From the NCBI RefSeq assembly GCF_002288925.2, contig NW_022098026.1:17065005-17129004 (forward strand): 64,000 nt of DNA, read 5' to 3'. The notes beneath the pieces were generated by a model that saw only the letters and a program-made list of their open reading frames with translations, ran no database searches and had not been told where the DNA came from. This stretch comes from Delphinapterus leucas (lineage: Eukaryota > Chordata > Mammalia > Artiodactyla > Monodontidae). A program made the translations under genes and the position numbers. Below are positions 41,260-51,774 of the stretch, piece by piece; within the stretch, counting starts at the first letter, position 1; every line of letters begins with the position of its first letter.

Positions 41260-42344
41260 CTGTCCCTCCTTTCAAGGAAATTAACGTGTCTTCTGATGAG
41301 ATTGGCGCCTTCTCCTTCAGCCATTTCCTTCACTGTTTTCACCTGTGTGATCCTTTACCTCTATACTTCCCCTCCTCTTTTCATTTCCTCTGTTTTCTGG
41401 CCCTTTCTTGTTCTCTTCAGTCATTTTTCTCTCTGAATATCTTTGCTTTCCCTCTCCCACTTGATCTTTCCTAACCTTGTCTCTTGGTCTTCCCAACTTC
41501 CCTCCTGCCCCGGGATGATGCTAAGTTGACTGCACTGTTAGCTCCAGATTGCTGTAGGCCTCCAGCAGAGGTTAAAATTCTGTGGTCCTGCAAGTCTGTC
41601 CAGACTTGGACAGGCACAGGTATCCCTGATTTCCCAGAGTTTAGAAACTGCTTGAATGAACTAACCTAATCTGTCAAAGGCAGGTGGAGCCTGTGTCAGA
41701 GGAGTCTTAACCATGTCCAAGTAATATTAAAGACATGAGTCAAGAAGCACATCCTGCTCTCGCTTTTCAAGTCTAATGGCCCAAAGACAGGGAACAAGTT
41801 GATATGGAATGATGGGGGGATGACTCATTAAAATTATAATAATAATTAGGAACAACCAGATAAAGACCATAGAAAAGGACAGTTTCATGGGTGAAACATT
41901 CTGTTTTCCCACATTTTATACTTGGTGAGTGTGTGCGAGTGATCAGCACACCCTGACTCTACTTACTCTTCAGCTACGACTTCAGTTTCAACAAAACCTA
42001 AATTTGAAGCCCTCAACCCAGACTCTCTTTTCCTTTACTGAGCACCAAGGACCTTGTTGGTGTTCTTGGCATTAGTAACTTCAAGGCAGGGTTGAATGGG
42101 TTTGTGTGAGTGACTTTGTGTGGAAAATGACACCTGAATTTTCCTTGCTCAGCCTCAGCAGTGCCTCAGACACTAAAGGTAAAGAAGTATGCACTGGAGT
42201 TTTAATCAGGTGTCTCAGATGGCTTTTCATACCCTATGGGAGAAGGAACCTGAATTTGTTCCCCTAATCCACAGTTGCCACACTAACTCTGGACTGCCCA
42301 GCAAGAAAGGGAGGTTAGCTGGTTGGTTAATTGGGTTTTTTTCC
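41260..42344. other. No feature recognised
   Basis: Pyrimidine-rich at 41300-41470, otherwise ordinary intergenic sequence. Confidence 0.5.
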
Positions 42345-43105
42345 CCTCGTTCACTCATTTACTCACAAACAGTGCCAGACACTGGAAATGTGAGAATGGA
42401 AAAAATTACGGTCCCTGTCTTTCAAGAGGCACAGTCTTGTGGGGGAGACAGGCATAGAAATAACCACAGTCCAGGTTGGTAATTGCTATTGTACAGGTAA
42501 CATGTGATCTCAGAGGAGGGAACAGCTAGCATGAAAGAGGGAGGAAAAGAGGCATTTAAGCTGCTCTTCTTAAAGGATGAGTTGAGAGTGGGCCAATCTG
42601 AATAGAGGGAAAAAGCAGATTCCAGACAGGGAACAGGAATTACAAAGACACAAAGGACTGTGGTGGATACAGAGAATGGTGAATTTAGTATGAGTAGAGG
42701 TAAGGAGTATGCTGCAAGAGTGTCTGAAAAGAGGACTAGAAAGGGAAGTTGGAGACCAATTGCGAAGGGACTGGTGCACTCTGCTAAGAAGTTTGGACTT
42801 TAACACATAGGCAGTGGGGCACTACTAAATGCTGTTCAACAAGGGAGTAGGCTAAGCAGCTCTTTTCTTTATAAAGAGGTCACAAAGTGGAGTCGGGGTA
42901 GAGGCAGTTTGTTCCAGGGTCCCACGTACATTAGGGCTTGACATCTATTTCCTATCATCGTTCTCAGTTGGGAAATTCTTTCCTTCCTCCACTTTCTCCT
43001 CTTTTATTCCACAAAAATGTGGTAAGCACTTGTCATAAAGCTCTGAGTTAGGTCCTGGGAAAATACAAATGAGTAAAAACCACTCTCTGCTCAGAGAAGG
43101 TTATA
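42345..43105 (-). mobile_element. Ancient LINE-like fragments, reverse orientation
   Basis: tcatttactcacaaacagtg, aagaggcacagtcttgtggg, gactagaaagggaagttgga, aagtttggactttaacacat, then a second start at about 42965 (ccacaaaaatgtggtaagca). Matches an old LINE tail read backwards. Related to 44140-44345. Confidence 0.5.
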
Positions 43106-44139
43106 GTCTGGTTTAGTTATTCCCAAACTCCATACTAGAGTATTCTCTGGTCCATTTCACTACCATGGTGAAATGAGAAAAAAAAAAGGACAATGCAATT
43201 AGTCTTTAAATAAAGCTAAATATATTCAGTATAAAACCTCTCCTCTTTAACGTGAGGTTATATTCGTATGTTCACACTTTCCTGAAAAGATGATGGTAGT
43301 TTTTTTCGTTTAAGTTTACTTATTTGGCAAAATGAAAAGTCAACCATATCTCAAAAATTGTGTGTGTGAGGGAAATCTACTGGTGAAGGTTAACTTCCTC
43401 ATTCCAGCAGTGAGACTAAGAAAAGGCCTTTTTCATCCAAAGGAGTGGACCTATGCAGGGAACAAGGATTTACCAGTAATGACTGAGACAAAAGCAGGCT
43501 CTCATGCTACTTCCCACCCTCCCTAGACTCAGAAATAAGGGAAGGGGAGAGTCCCTGGCCCTAAGAGAGTCATAAATAAACCCTAAGAGGGTTCATAAAT
43601 CTCCTCTCTAGAGAGCAGCTGCTTCTCCTGACAGCATTGAGGGGATAGCTGATGTTCCAGGAGCTCATAGGCCCAGGACGTCTGGGTTCATCTCCTCTAG
43701 TGGGGGGAAGGACAACAACTCTACAGAGGGATCCAGCAAGTGTAACAGGAAAAGCTGGTGAAACAGAAACAGTCTGCTCCAGTTTGAGAAGCCTCTGGCT
43801 CTGTCTTTTATGGGGTAATGGAATGTGGTCACCAGCTTTTATCAAAATTAACCAGGCATTCAGGTTTTTCATGGCCCAGGCACAGATAACCCACCCATCA
43901 ATCCCTTTAATCATATCACTTAGCCAGTCTCGCTCCTGTGATCAGCAAAGCATTAGCACCTAAACTCAAACTACTGCACTATAACAAGACTGCATCATCC
44001 TGTTTATAGCTTAGGGCTTATGGGTTTGAACTAATTTAGGAATCTGTTTGGGGACCAAACAGAGAAAGTCTTGTTGTGAGTCTGCAGTTTGCTTAATGAG
44101 TAGGATGCAATGCATGCGTGAAATCCAGAGGTTGGGGAG
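43106..44139. other. No feature recognised
   Basis: Intergenic. Opposing frames near 43570-43963 are mutual shadows. Confidence 0.5.
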
Positions 44140-44345
44140 CCATTGGTCTTGTAGGAGAGTCAGACATATAAGCAATTATTTCAGTACAGTGTAATAATTG
44201 CATGTACAAAGGCACAAAGAACCGTGGTATAGGAGGAGAATGATGAGTTTAGTATGAGTAGAGGAAAGGTATATTTGATGGGAGTTTCTAAAAAGGGGAC
44301 TAGAAACGGAGGGTGGAGTCTGATTGTGAGGGACCGGACCAGGAT
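44140..44345 (-). mobile_element. Ancient LINE-like fragment, paralogous to 42380-42775
   Basis: tcttgtaggagagtcagaca, tacaaaggcacaaagaaccg, tttagtatgagtagaggaaa and gactagaaacggagggtgga align with the copy 1.5 kb to the left. That copy carries about 150 bp more in the middle. Confidence 0.55.
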
Positions 44346-45049
44346 AGATTCTTAGGAAGCAGAGCCGAAGCGAGAGCTGCTGACCAAGGGACTAGGGAGG
44401 TGGGGGGAGGCTTTCCCAAGGAGCGGGCCCTTGGGATGGGTCTCTTGCCTAGCCCTCTCTTTAAGGCTCTCTTCTCTTCTTCCTTTCCTCCTGCCCCACA
44501 TTTCCTGTGATGCCAGGCCCAGAACATCCTCGCAGCCTGCTGCTCTAATTACTTCATTCCATTTTAATTCTGCTGAGTTAGGAGCCTCTGAACTCAAGAG
44601 GAAATTCACGCAAAATACCCGACAAATTGAATGTGCTGGCATTTCAGAAATACGTCTGACCCTATCTGCCCCTTCATGTTCCCTTCCTCTAGCACTGCCT
44701 TGACCAGCAGCAGATTGAAAAATCAAGGGTAGGATGTGCTGATGAGAAGAGGTGGTGGAATTGATGGAGTAAGATTTTGGGTTTAACTAACTTATTTGAG
44801 CCATTACCTTTTAGGGGAAGAGAGAAGGACAGGGTGAGGACTTTCTGATAGGTGGCTTTCCCTAGACCCTTTTGGAAATTTATGGGGTCCATCTCTGCAG
44901 CTCCAAAGCATTATGGGTATATGTGAGTTGTAATGTTTCCTCTTCCCTAGAGATATTTGCAAATTAGGAGAGATACCCTATTCCAAGCTGTTTATTGATG
45001 GAGATGGATAGAATGACCTCTTTAAATGAGGGGATTTCCGTTTATAAAT
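44346..45049. other. Repeat-free stretch
   Basis: No gene. The segment about 44520-44670, rich in aattac/ttaatt cores, reads like conserved non-coding DNA, but this is only an impression. Confidence 0.4.
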
Positions 45050-45109
45050 CAGCAGTTCTCAAATTTTTTGCTGTCAGGATTTCTTTACAATCTTAAAAAT
45101 TATTGAGGG

Positions 45110-45319
45110 GACTTCCCTGGTGGTCTGGTGGTTAAGATTCTGCACTTCCAGTGTAGGGGGCACGGGTTTGATTCCTGGTCAGGGAAGCAAGATCCCACAT
45201 GCCAAGTGCCATGGCCAAAAAAAAAAAAAAAGAAGGAATGTGATTTCCAGGTAAGACATCTAAGATATGTTTACTGTTTTGAATTTACACTTACTTAAAT
45301 AAAATTCGCCTTTAGAAAA
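45110..45319 (+). mobile_element. Short tRNA SINE with 3' transduction-like extension, 15-bp TSDs
   Basis: SINE 45110-45217, A15 to 45232, then 83 nt of non-SINE sequence (gaaggaatgtgatttccagg ... attcgcctttag) with AATAAA at 45298-45303, then A4 abutting the TSD. Perfect TSDs aaaaattattgaggg at 45095-45109 and 45320-45334. Confidence 0.92.
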
Positions 45320-45756
45320 AAAAATTATTGAGGGCCTCCCAGAGCTTTTGTTTGTGGGTTATACTATCAGTATTTACTGTACTAAAAATTAAAACTGAGA
45401 AATTAAAAGAATATTTATTAATCCATTTAAAAATAACAACAATAAACCATTACATGTTTAACATAAATATTTTGGTGACAGAAAAACTATATTTTACAAA
45501 ACAAAAAAAATAGTGATAAGATTGGCATGTTTTATATTTTTGCAAATCTCTTTAATATCCAGCTTAATATTAGAAGATACCTGGATTCTCACTTCTGCTT
45601 CTGCATCCAATCAGTGTCAATATGTTGTTTTGGTTGAAGTATATGATGAAATTCTGGCCTCAGAGAGTTGGAAAAGGAAGAAGTATTTTAGCTTTCAAAT
45701 AATTGTGGATATTTTTCTTTGATACTACACCAAAACTCGATACATGGTAATTTCTT

Positions 45757-45866
45757 TTTTTTGAATTTTATTTTATTTATTTTTTATACAGCAGGTTCTT
45801 ATTAGTTATCTGTTTTATACATATTATTGTATATATGTCAATCCCAATCTCCCAGTTCATCCTGAC
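45757..45866 (-). mobile_element. Severely 5'-truncated L1 3' end (about 110 bp)
   Basis: tttatacagcaggttcttat and catgtcaatcccaatctc-like text of the cetartiodactyl L1 3' region in reverse, T-rich at left. Perfect 15-bp TSDs acatggtaatttctt at 45742-45756 and 45867-45881. Confidence 0.88.
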
Positions 45867-47039
45867 ACATGGTAATTTCTTAAAGATCAGTTGCAATGTG
45901 GAATCTGAAACCATATCAATCAATTCCTACTCTATTACGTTAAAATCCATTGGTTTACTTTTCACTTTAAATAAATTTAGTAACATCATGCATTGGTTAC
46001 TTGGAAAATACAGATCCTCTGAGTTATACAGATCTTCCAAATGTTGATACATTTTCATTTACAGTATTTTAAAAATCACATTCATTGTATCACCATCAAT
46101 CTCATCAGAGATATCTTTAAGCATTGGGAAGCCATCAAGTTCTTGGTGGCAGATACAAGTGTTCCAAATTCTAATTTTCGCTTGAAAGCTTGAATTTTAT
46201 CATGGGCAACAAATGCTGTCAGTTGTTTTCCTTGAAGTGACAGGCTAAGTTTGTTCATTTTTGGGGAACTGTCTGCCAAACACTCAAATCTGAATAATCT
46301 TAGTTTGTCTTCCAGTCATTCTAACAAGTAAAAATGATGTTTCATGAAAAAGGAGGGTAATTCAGCTTGAAACTCAAAAAATTGCCAAAGTGCTTTTCCT
46401 AGAGACAACCATTATACTTGAGATAGAGCAGAAGTGCTTTATGTGTGCTTCCTATTTCCTCAGACAGAATATTAAAAAGATGTGCTTGAGGGTTGAGATT
46501 TATTAAAAATTAATAGGGTTTACAGTTTTATCAAGGACAGTCCTAAGTTAAAGTGAAAAATTTTTTTACTGCAGTGAAGAATACAAGAACTACTTGTACA
46601 GTTTAGTGCCATTGCAAGGTGCAAGCTATTTTACCCACTATTGCTTTTGCACCATCAGTGCAAATGTCAACACAGTGAAAAAGGAGAATAATGTCTTAAC
46701 TGTGTTATGAAAATAATTTTGACCTTATGGACCTTTAGGGTCTTAGGGACCTCCCAGTGGGCCATGGATCATACTTGGAAAATCACTGCCCTAAACCCTG
46801 TGGCCACGTTCCTCAGGGTTTGACTCTAAGTCCTCTTTTCTTCTCACTCTCTGCTCTCTCCTTAGGCAAACTCATCTACTGCCTTTGAACTGCTTTTGAA
46901 AAAATGACCCACACACTTATTATCCCTAGCTCTGACCCCTGCCTGGAGCTGGAGACTCATGTATCTAGCTGTCAACCTTGGCGGTTGGATGTCTCAAAGG
47001 CTCCTGAAGCAACCTAAGACTTTGCCTGTGGTCTTCTCC

Positions 47040-47575
47040 CTGGTTTTCTTCCATCAGGTTATACAAGCTGGAATCCTTGTTCTCACCACATTTGCCCTCC
47101 TCCATATCCAGTCAATCACCAAGTCCTGTTAATTTTACCTCCTAAATTTCTTTTTAGTCCATAACTTCTCTCTATCACCACCACCACTACCGAAGTTAGA
47201 GGCACCCTTATCTCTTGCTGGAATTACCACAACAGTCTCCCTTCAATCCATTCTCCTCATGGTAGCTGAGTGATCTTTTCAAAACACATATTTGATCCTG
47301 CCAAAACTCTGCTTAAACCCTTTAATGACCTCCCATTTCTCTCAGGATGAAGGTCAAAATCTTTAACATGGTCTGACTCCCCAGTCAGGGGAGGTCAGGT
47401 TCTTTGGTATATGCTTTCCTTAAACATGTTCCTTTCCTTCATAATGCTCACCATGGTTTGTACTTATATATTCATGAGTGGGATTATTTGGTTAGACTGT
47501 AAATTCCCTCCTTTCTGAGACTGTAAGTTCCATGAAAACAGATGTTTTATAAATATTTACTGAGTTAGTGATCAA
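47040..47575 (+). mobile_element. Ancient LINE 3' region (L2-like)
   Basis: cagtcaatcaccaagtcctg, ctggaattaccacaacagtc, tttaatgacctcccatttct and gactgtaagttccatgaaaa in LINE-tail order. Confidence 0.65.
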
Positions 47576-48116
47576 ATGAGGCCTAGGACAATTCCTCTGA
47601 GCATAGGTTAACCACTGAAAAATAAGTCATCTGCCCAGGTCCCTGGGTTGGGGGAAGACCTTTTTTTATTTTTATTGTCTCATAGCATTTCACAGAAAAA
47701 TACTTCCTTGTGCGAGGCTTTCCATCAAAGCATCCTTCTAAGCGTGGGGACACATCAATCTTCCTTTTGACATAGAAGCCCTCTTTGCTTCCTATCACTC
47801 ATGCTGCCAATGGCTCTTGGAGAGGGTTAGCTAGCAATTCTGGCCCTTCAGGAATATAAAGGAGGACACATCTCTCTCTCCCACTAGGTGCTTGGCTAGG
47901 AGGCTCTTTACAGCAGAAGAGAATAAAGTATATCAAGTGGAGGTGCCAAGGGGGAAACAAAAAGAGGATGAGTCATAATGTTTGTCCTCAGGGAGACTTC
48001 AATCTGCTGTAGAAAATAGAACCCCATCTTGGGTTTTTTTGTTTTCTTTATTTTTGTTTTTTTTAGCTGAGGTCGATATAGAACTGGAAGTGGTCCTTCC
48101 TATAGGAGGGAAGGGA
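47576..48116. other. No feature recognised
   Basis: Intergenic sequence. Confidence 0.5.
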
Positions 48117-48300
48117 AACAATGTTTATTAAGCACCTACTCTGTTGTTAAGCAACGACCAGGCACTTTGACTGTTGTTCTCTCATTTAGTCTTTACAACA
48201 ACCCTATGAAGTAGAAATTATTTTCCCGCTTGTTTAGATGAGAAAACAACTGAGGCCCAGAGAGGTAGTGTAAGCAACACAGTCAGAATGGTATATTAGG
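48117..48300 (-). mobile_element. MIR SINE
   Basis: aatgtttattaagcacctac, acaacaaccctatgaagtag, tgagaaaacaactgaggccc: reverse MIR. Confidence 0.85.
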
Positions 48301-49026
48301 CCTGTTTATCCACCCACTCCACATTCCCCTTGTGACCCTGTACTGGTCAAAACTTGGCTGCAGGCAATGTCGTATACCACATGACACCCCTCACCCCAAT
48401 GTCTTAAACTACCACTTACCCACTTCCATCCCCCTCCACCCTTAGGTGACTGAACCAGAGGGAGGTTCTGACCCAAGGTCAGTCAGTTCATGGGCTAGCC
48501 AGTCACCTCTAATTTATGGTCCAGTGGAAAAAAGATAAGTTGAGCCAATCTGATTCCCTCTATTAGAAACCTCAACCTAAAGCAAAGAGTTCCCTAGCAG
48601 CAACCAGAGCCTGCAAGAGAAGCCAACTTGCCCAGTGCCGCTGAATCACATTAGCAGTGAGTGGAGCCTGACAAGGAAGAGCCATGACCTCCAGTTGCTG
48701 TGGAGCCTTGAATCTAGACTCCTCCCCAGCTCCAGTGCCTGCCCCTGGAGGCCCTATGTGGCTCCTCATGATCTGACACTAACCTTATATGCTTGAGCTA
48801 ACTTGAGAGGGGGGTCCTCTTTTCCCATAAGAGTTGGACTCACAGGGTTATACAGTGACAGAGTCAGAATCTGAACCCAAGCTCATCTGACTGTTGTAGC
48901 CTGTACTCGTCTCATTTTTCCACACTGCAGAGGGGGAGTCACTGAGCAGTTCAAGGGCCCAACACCGTGGGAGTGAACATAGTCAACTTTGGAGAGAGGT
49001 ACCAAGTTAAAGAAGGAAGTGTGAGG
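48301..49026. other. No gene recognised
   Basis: Intergenic. A MIR-like scrap (cagagtcagaatctgaaccc) near 48860. Confidence 0.4.
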
Positions 49027-49141
49027 GACTTCCCTGGCGGTCCGGTGGTTAAGATTCTGCGCTTCCACTGCAGGGGGTGCAGGTTCGATCCCTGGTGGGG
49101 GAACTAAGATTCCTCATGCCGTGCAGCGCGGCCAAAAAAAA
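49027..49141 (+). mobile_element. Short tRNA-derived SINE
   Basis: gacttccctggcggtccggt, aggttcgatccctggtgggg, gcgcggccaaaaaaaaa. A short TSD (about tgtgag) may flank it. Confidence 0.92.
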
Positions 49142-49574
49142 AGTATGTGTGAGGAACAGTTTCCTGCTGGGTGCTGTGAGGTGGTCAAAAGATTGATTAA
49201 TAGCGGCTGGCCTTGCTTTGGGAATCCCTCCTGAGAAGTACACACCAGGCTAGCTAGAAGCCCTTGCGCTGCCAGTTACAGTTCAGTGTGCAACATCATG
49301 TGTGAAGTGACTAGTCATCAGTGACATCACTCAGTGATGACACTCCCATAAAGGCCCTAGACTTTGGGCAGGTCAGAGTGAGGAACTACAAAGAGCACAG
49401 GCTTTGGAACTGGGCAGATCAGGATTCAAATCCTCTTCCTGCCTGTCTGTCCTTGGGAAGGGCAGCACTATTTTCCCAGTCTTTTCTTGTATCCTCATTG
49501 GCAGGAATGGAGAAAAGTCCTACCTCGCAATAAGGATTATGAGATAAATATGCAAGACCCTATACTGGGGAAGT
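49142..49574. other. No feature recognised
   Basis: Intergenic sequence. A MIR-like phrase (actgggcagatcaggattca) near 49410. Confidence 0.4.
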
Positions 49575-49752
49575 TAGTGTTTGATGGGTACAGGGTTTGA
49601 GTTGGGGAAGATGAAAGTGCTCTGGAGAGGGATGGTGGTGATGGCTGCACAACAATGTGAATGTACTTAATGCCACAGAACTGTACATTTAAAAATGGTT
49701 AAAATGGTAAATTTTATGTCATGTATACTTTACATTTAAAACAAAAAAAAGG
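49575..49752 (+). mobile_element. Old L1 3' end
   Basis: gatggtggtgatggctgcac, aacaatgtgaatgtacttaa, gaactgtacatttaaaaatg, then an A tail: the classical L1M 3' UTR end. Confidence 0.82.
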
Positions 49753-51004
49753 CTTTAAATTGGTCTCCCATTAGCAAGTGCTTTGTAGACACTGGTTTCT
49801 GTTTTAATCCCCTGTGGCAGAAGCCAAGGTCCAGTAACTCCTGGTGCCCTTAACCCAAGGCAACCCTCTGGCCTCTCCTCCAAGACCATGAGGCATGGGG
49901 CCCACCACAGCCCCTGCCCTAGAGAGCTGGAGGCCCATCATGGCAATGAAGTAAAGTCCCCAGACCTGGGAAGTCAGGACACAGCTATGAACTGAGCACT
50001 TTCTAGGGCAAGAGGCCAAGACTTGAAGCTGCTGAGGCAGAGGAGAACTGGGTTTGAGACTTGACCAGGCCCAGCCTCAAGATGCTAGGCTACAGGGCAG
50101 TGCTCTGACTGCTGAGGCTCTCTGCCCTGGAGAGGAGCATCAGAGAGAATGCTCATCAGGGAAGAGTGGGTGGTTGATCTGCATCTCTGTTGGAAATTCT
50201 AGAGCTTTCTGGGAGGGCTCCTTTCTCTGTAGCCATCAGTTTTCTGATCACACCACTAGTGATGCTCATTATGTGCTGTGTGGAGCTGGGCTGGTGCCCC
50301 CACCCCTTCCTCACAGTAACCTCCCCCAAAGTTGCACGTGTGTTAATATGATAATGCTGTGATAATGACCAGGAGATGACTTCAGGTAACTGATTAGGCC
50401 TTCTGGAATGGCATCTGAGGCACCTCTTTAATTTTCCCTGGTGAGGAGGCAGCCAGGGCCCAGGGCTGGAGCACAGGCGCTGGCTGGGAAATTGCATCCG
50501 GGAAAGCACTGAGGGGGAAAATTGGAAATATCAGAATTTCCCAGGTTGCTGTTCCACAGGGGCCAAACATCGTTAGCAGCAGCACTAATTATGATCCAGG
50601 AGTGTCAGGCCTGGCTGCCTAGCCTGCCCAGGCAGTCCTTGAAAGTGGCCTTGGGAGCCAGCAGGGCAAAGGTATAGCTGCAGGGAGGCCTGGGAAGCTG
50701 GGAGAGGAGAGACTGCAGCGTCATTCAGACATGTGGGGAAGGGGAGCTGGTTAAGATTCAGTGGCTGGGTGCCCTCCTGTCCTTCAGAATGCTTGGGACT
50801 GTGATAGGAAGGGTGGAAGTCAGATTGCCGGAATGATTTCTACCTGACGGGAATTGAGAGTTGTCTCGACTCCCTCTCTTTTCATTCTCTCTTGTCCTCA
50901 ATGCTCCCCTGAAAATTCTCTTGTCAGTGTCACTGGTGGCTTCTCATTTCAGCGTGATCTCTTCCTCTTACTCATCCTAGCAGCAACATCTGACACGGAT
51001 GGTT
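49753..51004. other. Repeat-poor stretch, possible conserved non-coding element
   Basis: No gene. 50380-50600 has a dense run of plausible regulatory text (ggaaattgcatccgggaaag, cactaattatgatccagg). An impression only. Confidence 0.4.
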
Positions 51005-51018
51005 GCTTGTTTCTTCTT

Positions 51019-51730
51019 TTTTTTTTTAAAGATTTATTTATTTACTTATTTTGGCTGCGTTGGGTCTTTTTATTTGTTTGTTTGTTTGTTTATTTAATTA
51101 TGGCTGTGTTGGGTCTTCGTTGCTGCGCGGGCTTTCTCTAGTTGTGTTGAGCGGGGGCTACTCTTCGTTGCAGTGCGTGGGCTACTCAACTCAGTGGCTT
51201 CTCTTGTTGCGGAGCACAGGCTCTAGGCGTGTGGGCTTCAGTAGTTGCGGCACGTGGGCTTCAGTAGTTGTGGCTCGCGGGCTCTAGAGCACAGGCTCAG
51301 TAGCTGTGGCATGTGGGCTTAGTTGCTCCGCAGCATGTGAGATCTTCCCAGACCAGGGCTTGAACCCATGTCCCCTGCATTGGCAGGCGGATTCTTAACC
51401 ACTGAGCCACCAGGGAAGCCCCTGCGTCGGGTCTTTGTTGCTGCACATGGGCTTTCTCTAGTTGTGGCGAGCGGGGGCTACTGTGTACAGGCTTCTCATT
51501 GCAGTGGCTTCTCTTGTTGCAGAGCACAGGCTCTACGCATGCGGGCTTCAGTAGTTGCAGCACACAGGCTCAGTAGTTGTGGCTCGCAGGCTCTAGACTG
51601 CAGGCTCAGTAGTTGTGGTGTAAGGGCTTAGTTGCTCTGTGGCATGTAGATCTTCCCGGACCAGGGATCGAACCTGTGTTCCCTGCATTGGCAGGTGGAT
51701 TCTTAACCACTGCACCACCAGGGCAGTCCC
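51019..51730 (-). mobile_element. CHR SINE (outer), split by another CHR SINE
   Basis: Parts 51019-51069 (A-rich tail and body start) and 51437-51730 (rest and head). TSDs gcttgtttcttctt (51005-51018) and gctcgtttcttctt (51731-51744), one mismatch. Confidence 0.92.
51070..51422 (-). mobile_element. CHR SINE (inner), inserted in the outer CHR SINE
   Basis: Full copy in reverse with a (TTTG)n-like tail. TSDs are tgcgttgggtcttt (51056-51069) and tgcgtcgggtcttt (51423-51436), derived from the outer SINE body. Confidence 0.92.
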
Positions 51731-51774
51731 GCTCGTTTCTTCTTAAAACATCCTCTTCCTTTGGCTCCCCAGAC

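Larger units (their letters stand above)
45050..46788 (+). mobile_element. Large hAT-like DNA transposon remnant with two nested insertions
   Basis: Left end cagcagttctcaaatttttt and right end tacttggaaaatcactg (complement cagtgattttccaagta) are hAT-like inverted termini. Internal text (gtgggttatactatcagtat, aacaataaaccattacatgt, tcttagggacctcccagtgg) is a known mammalian repeat I cannot name with certainty. Insertions at 45110-45319 and 45757-45866 have their own TSDs. No transposase frame survives. Confidence 0.65.
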
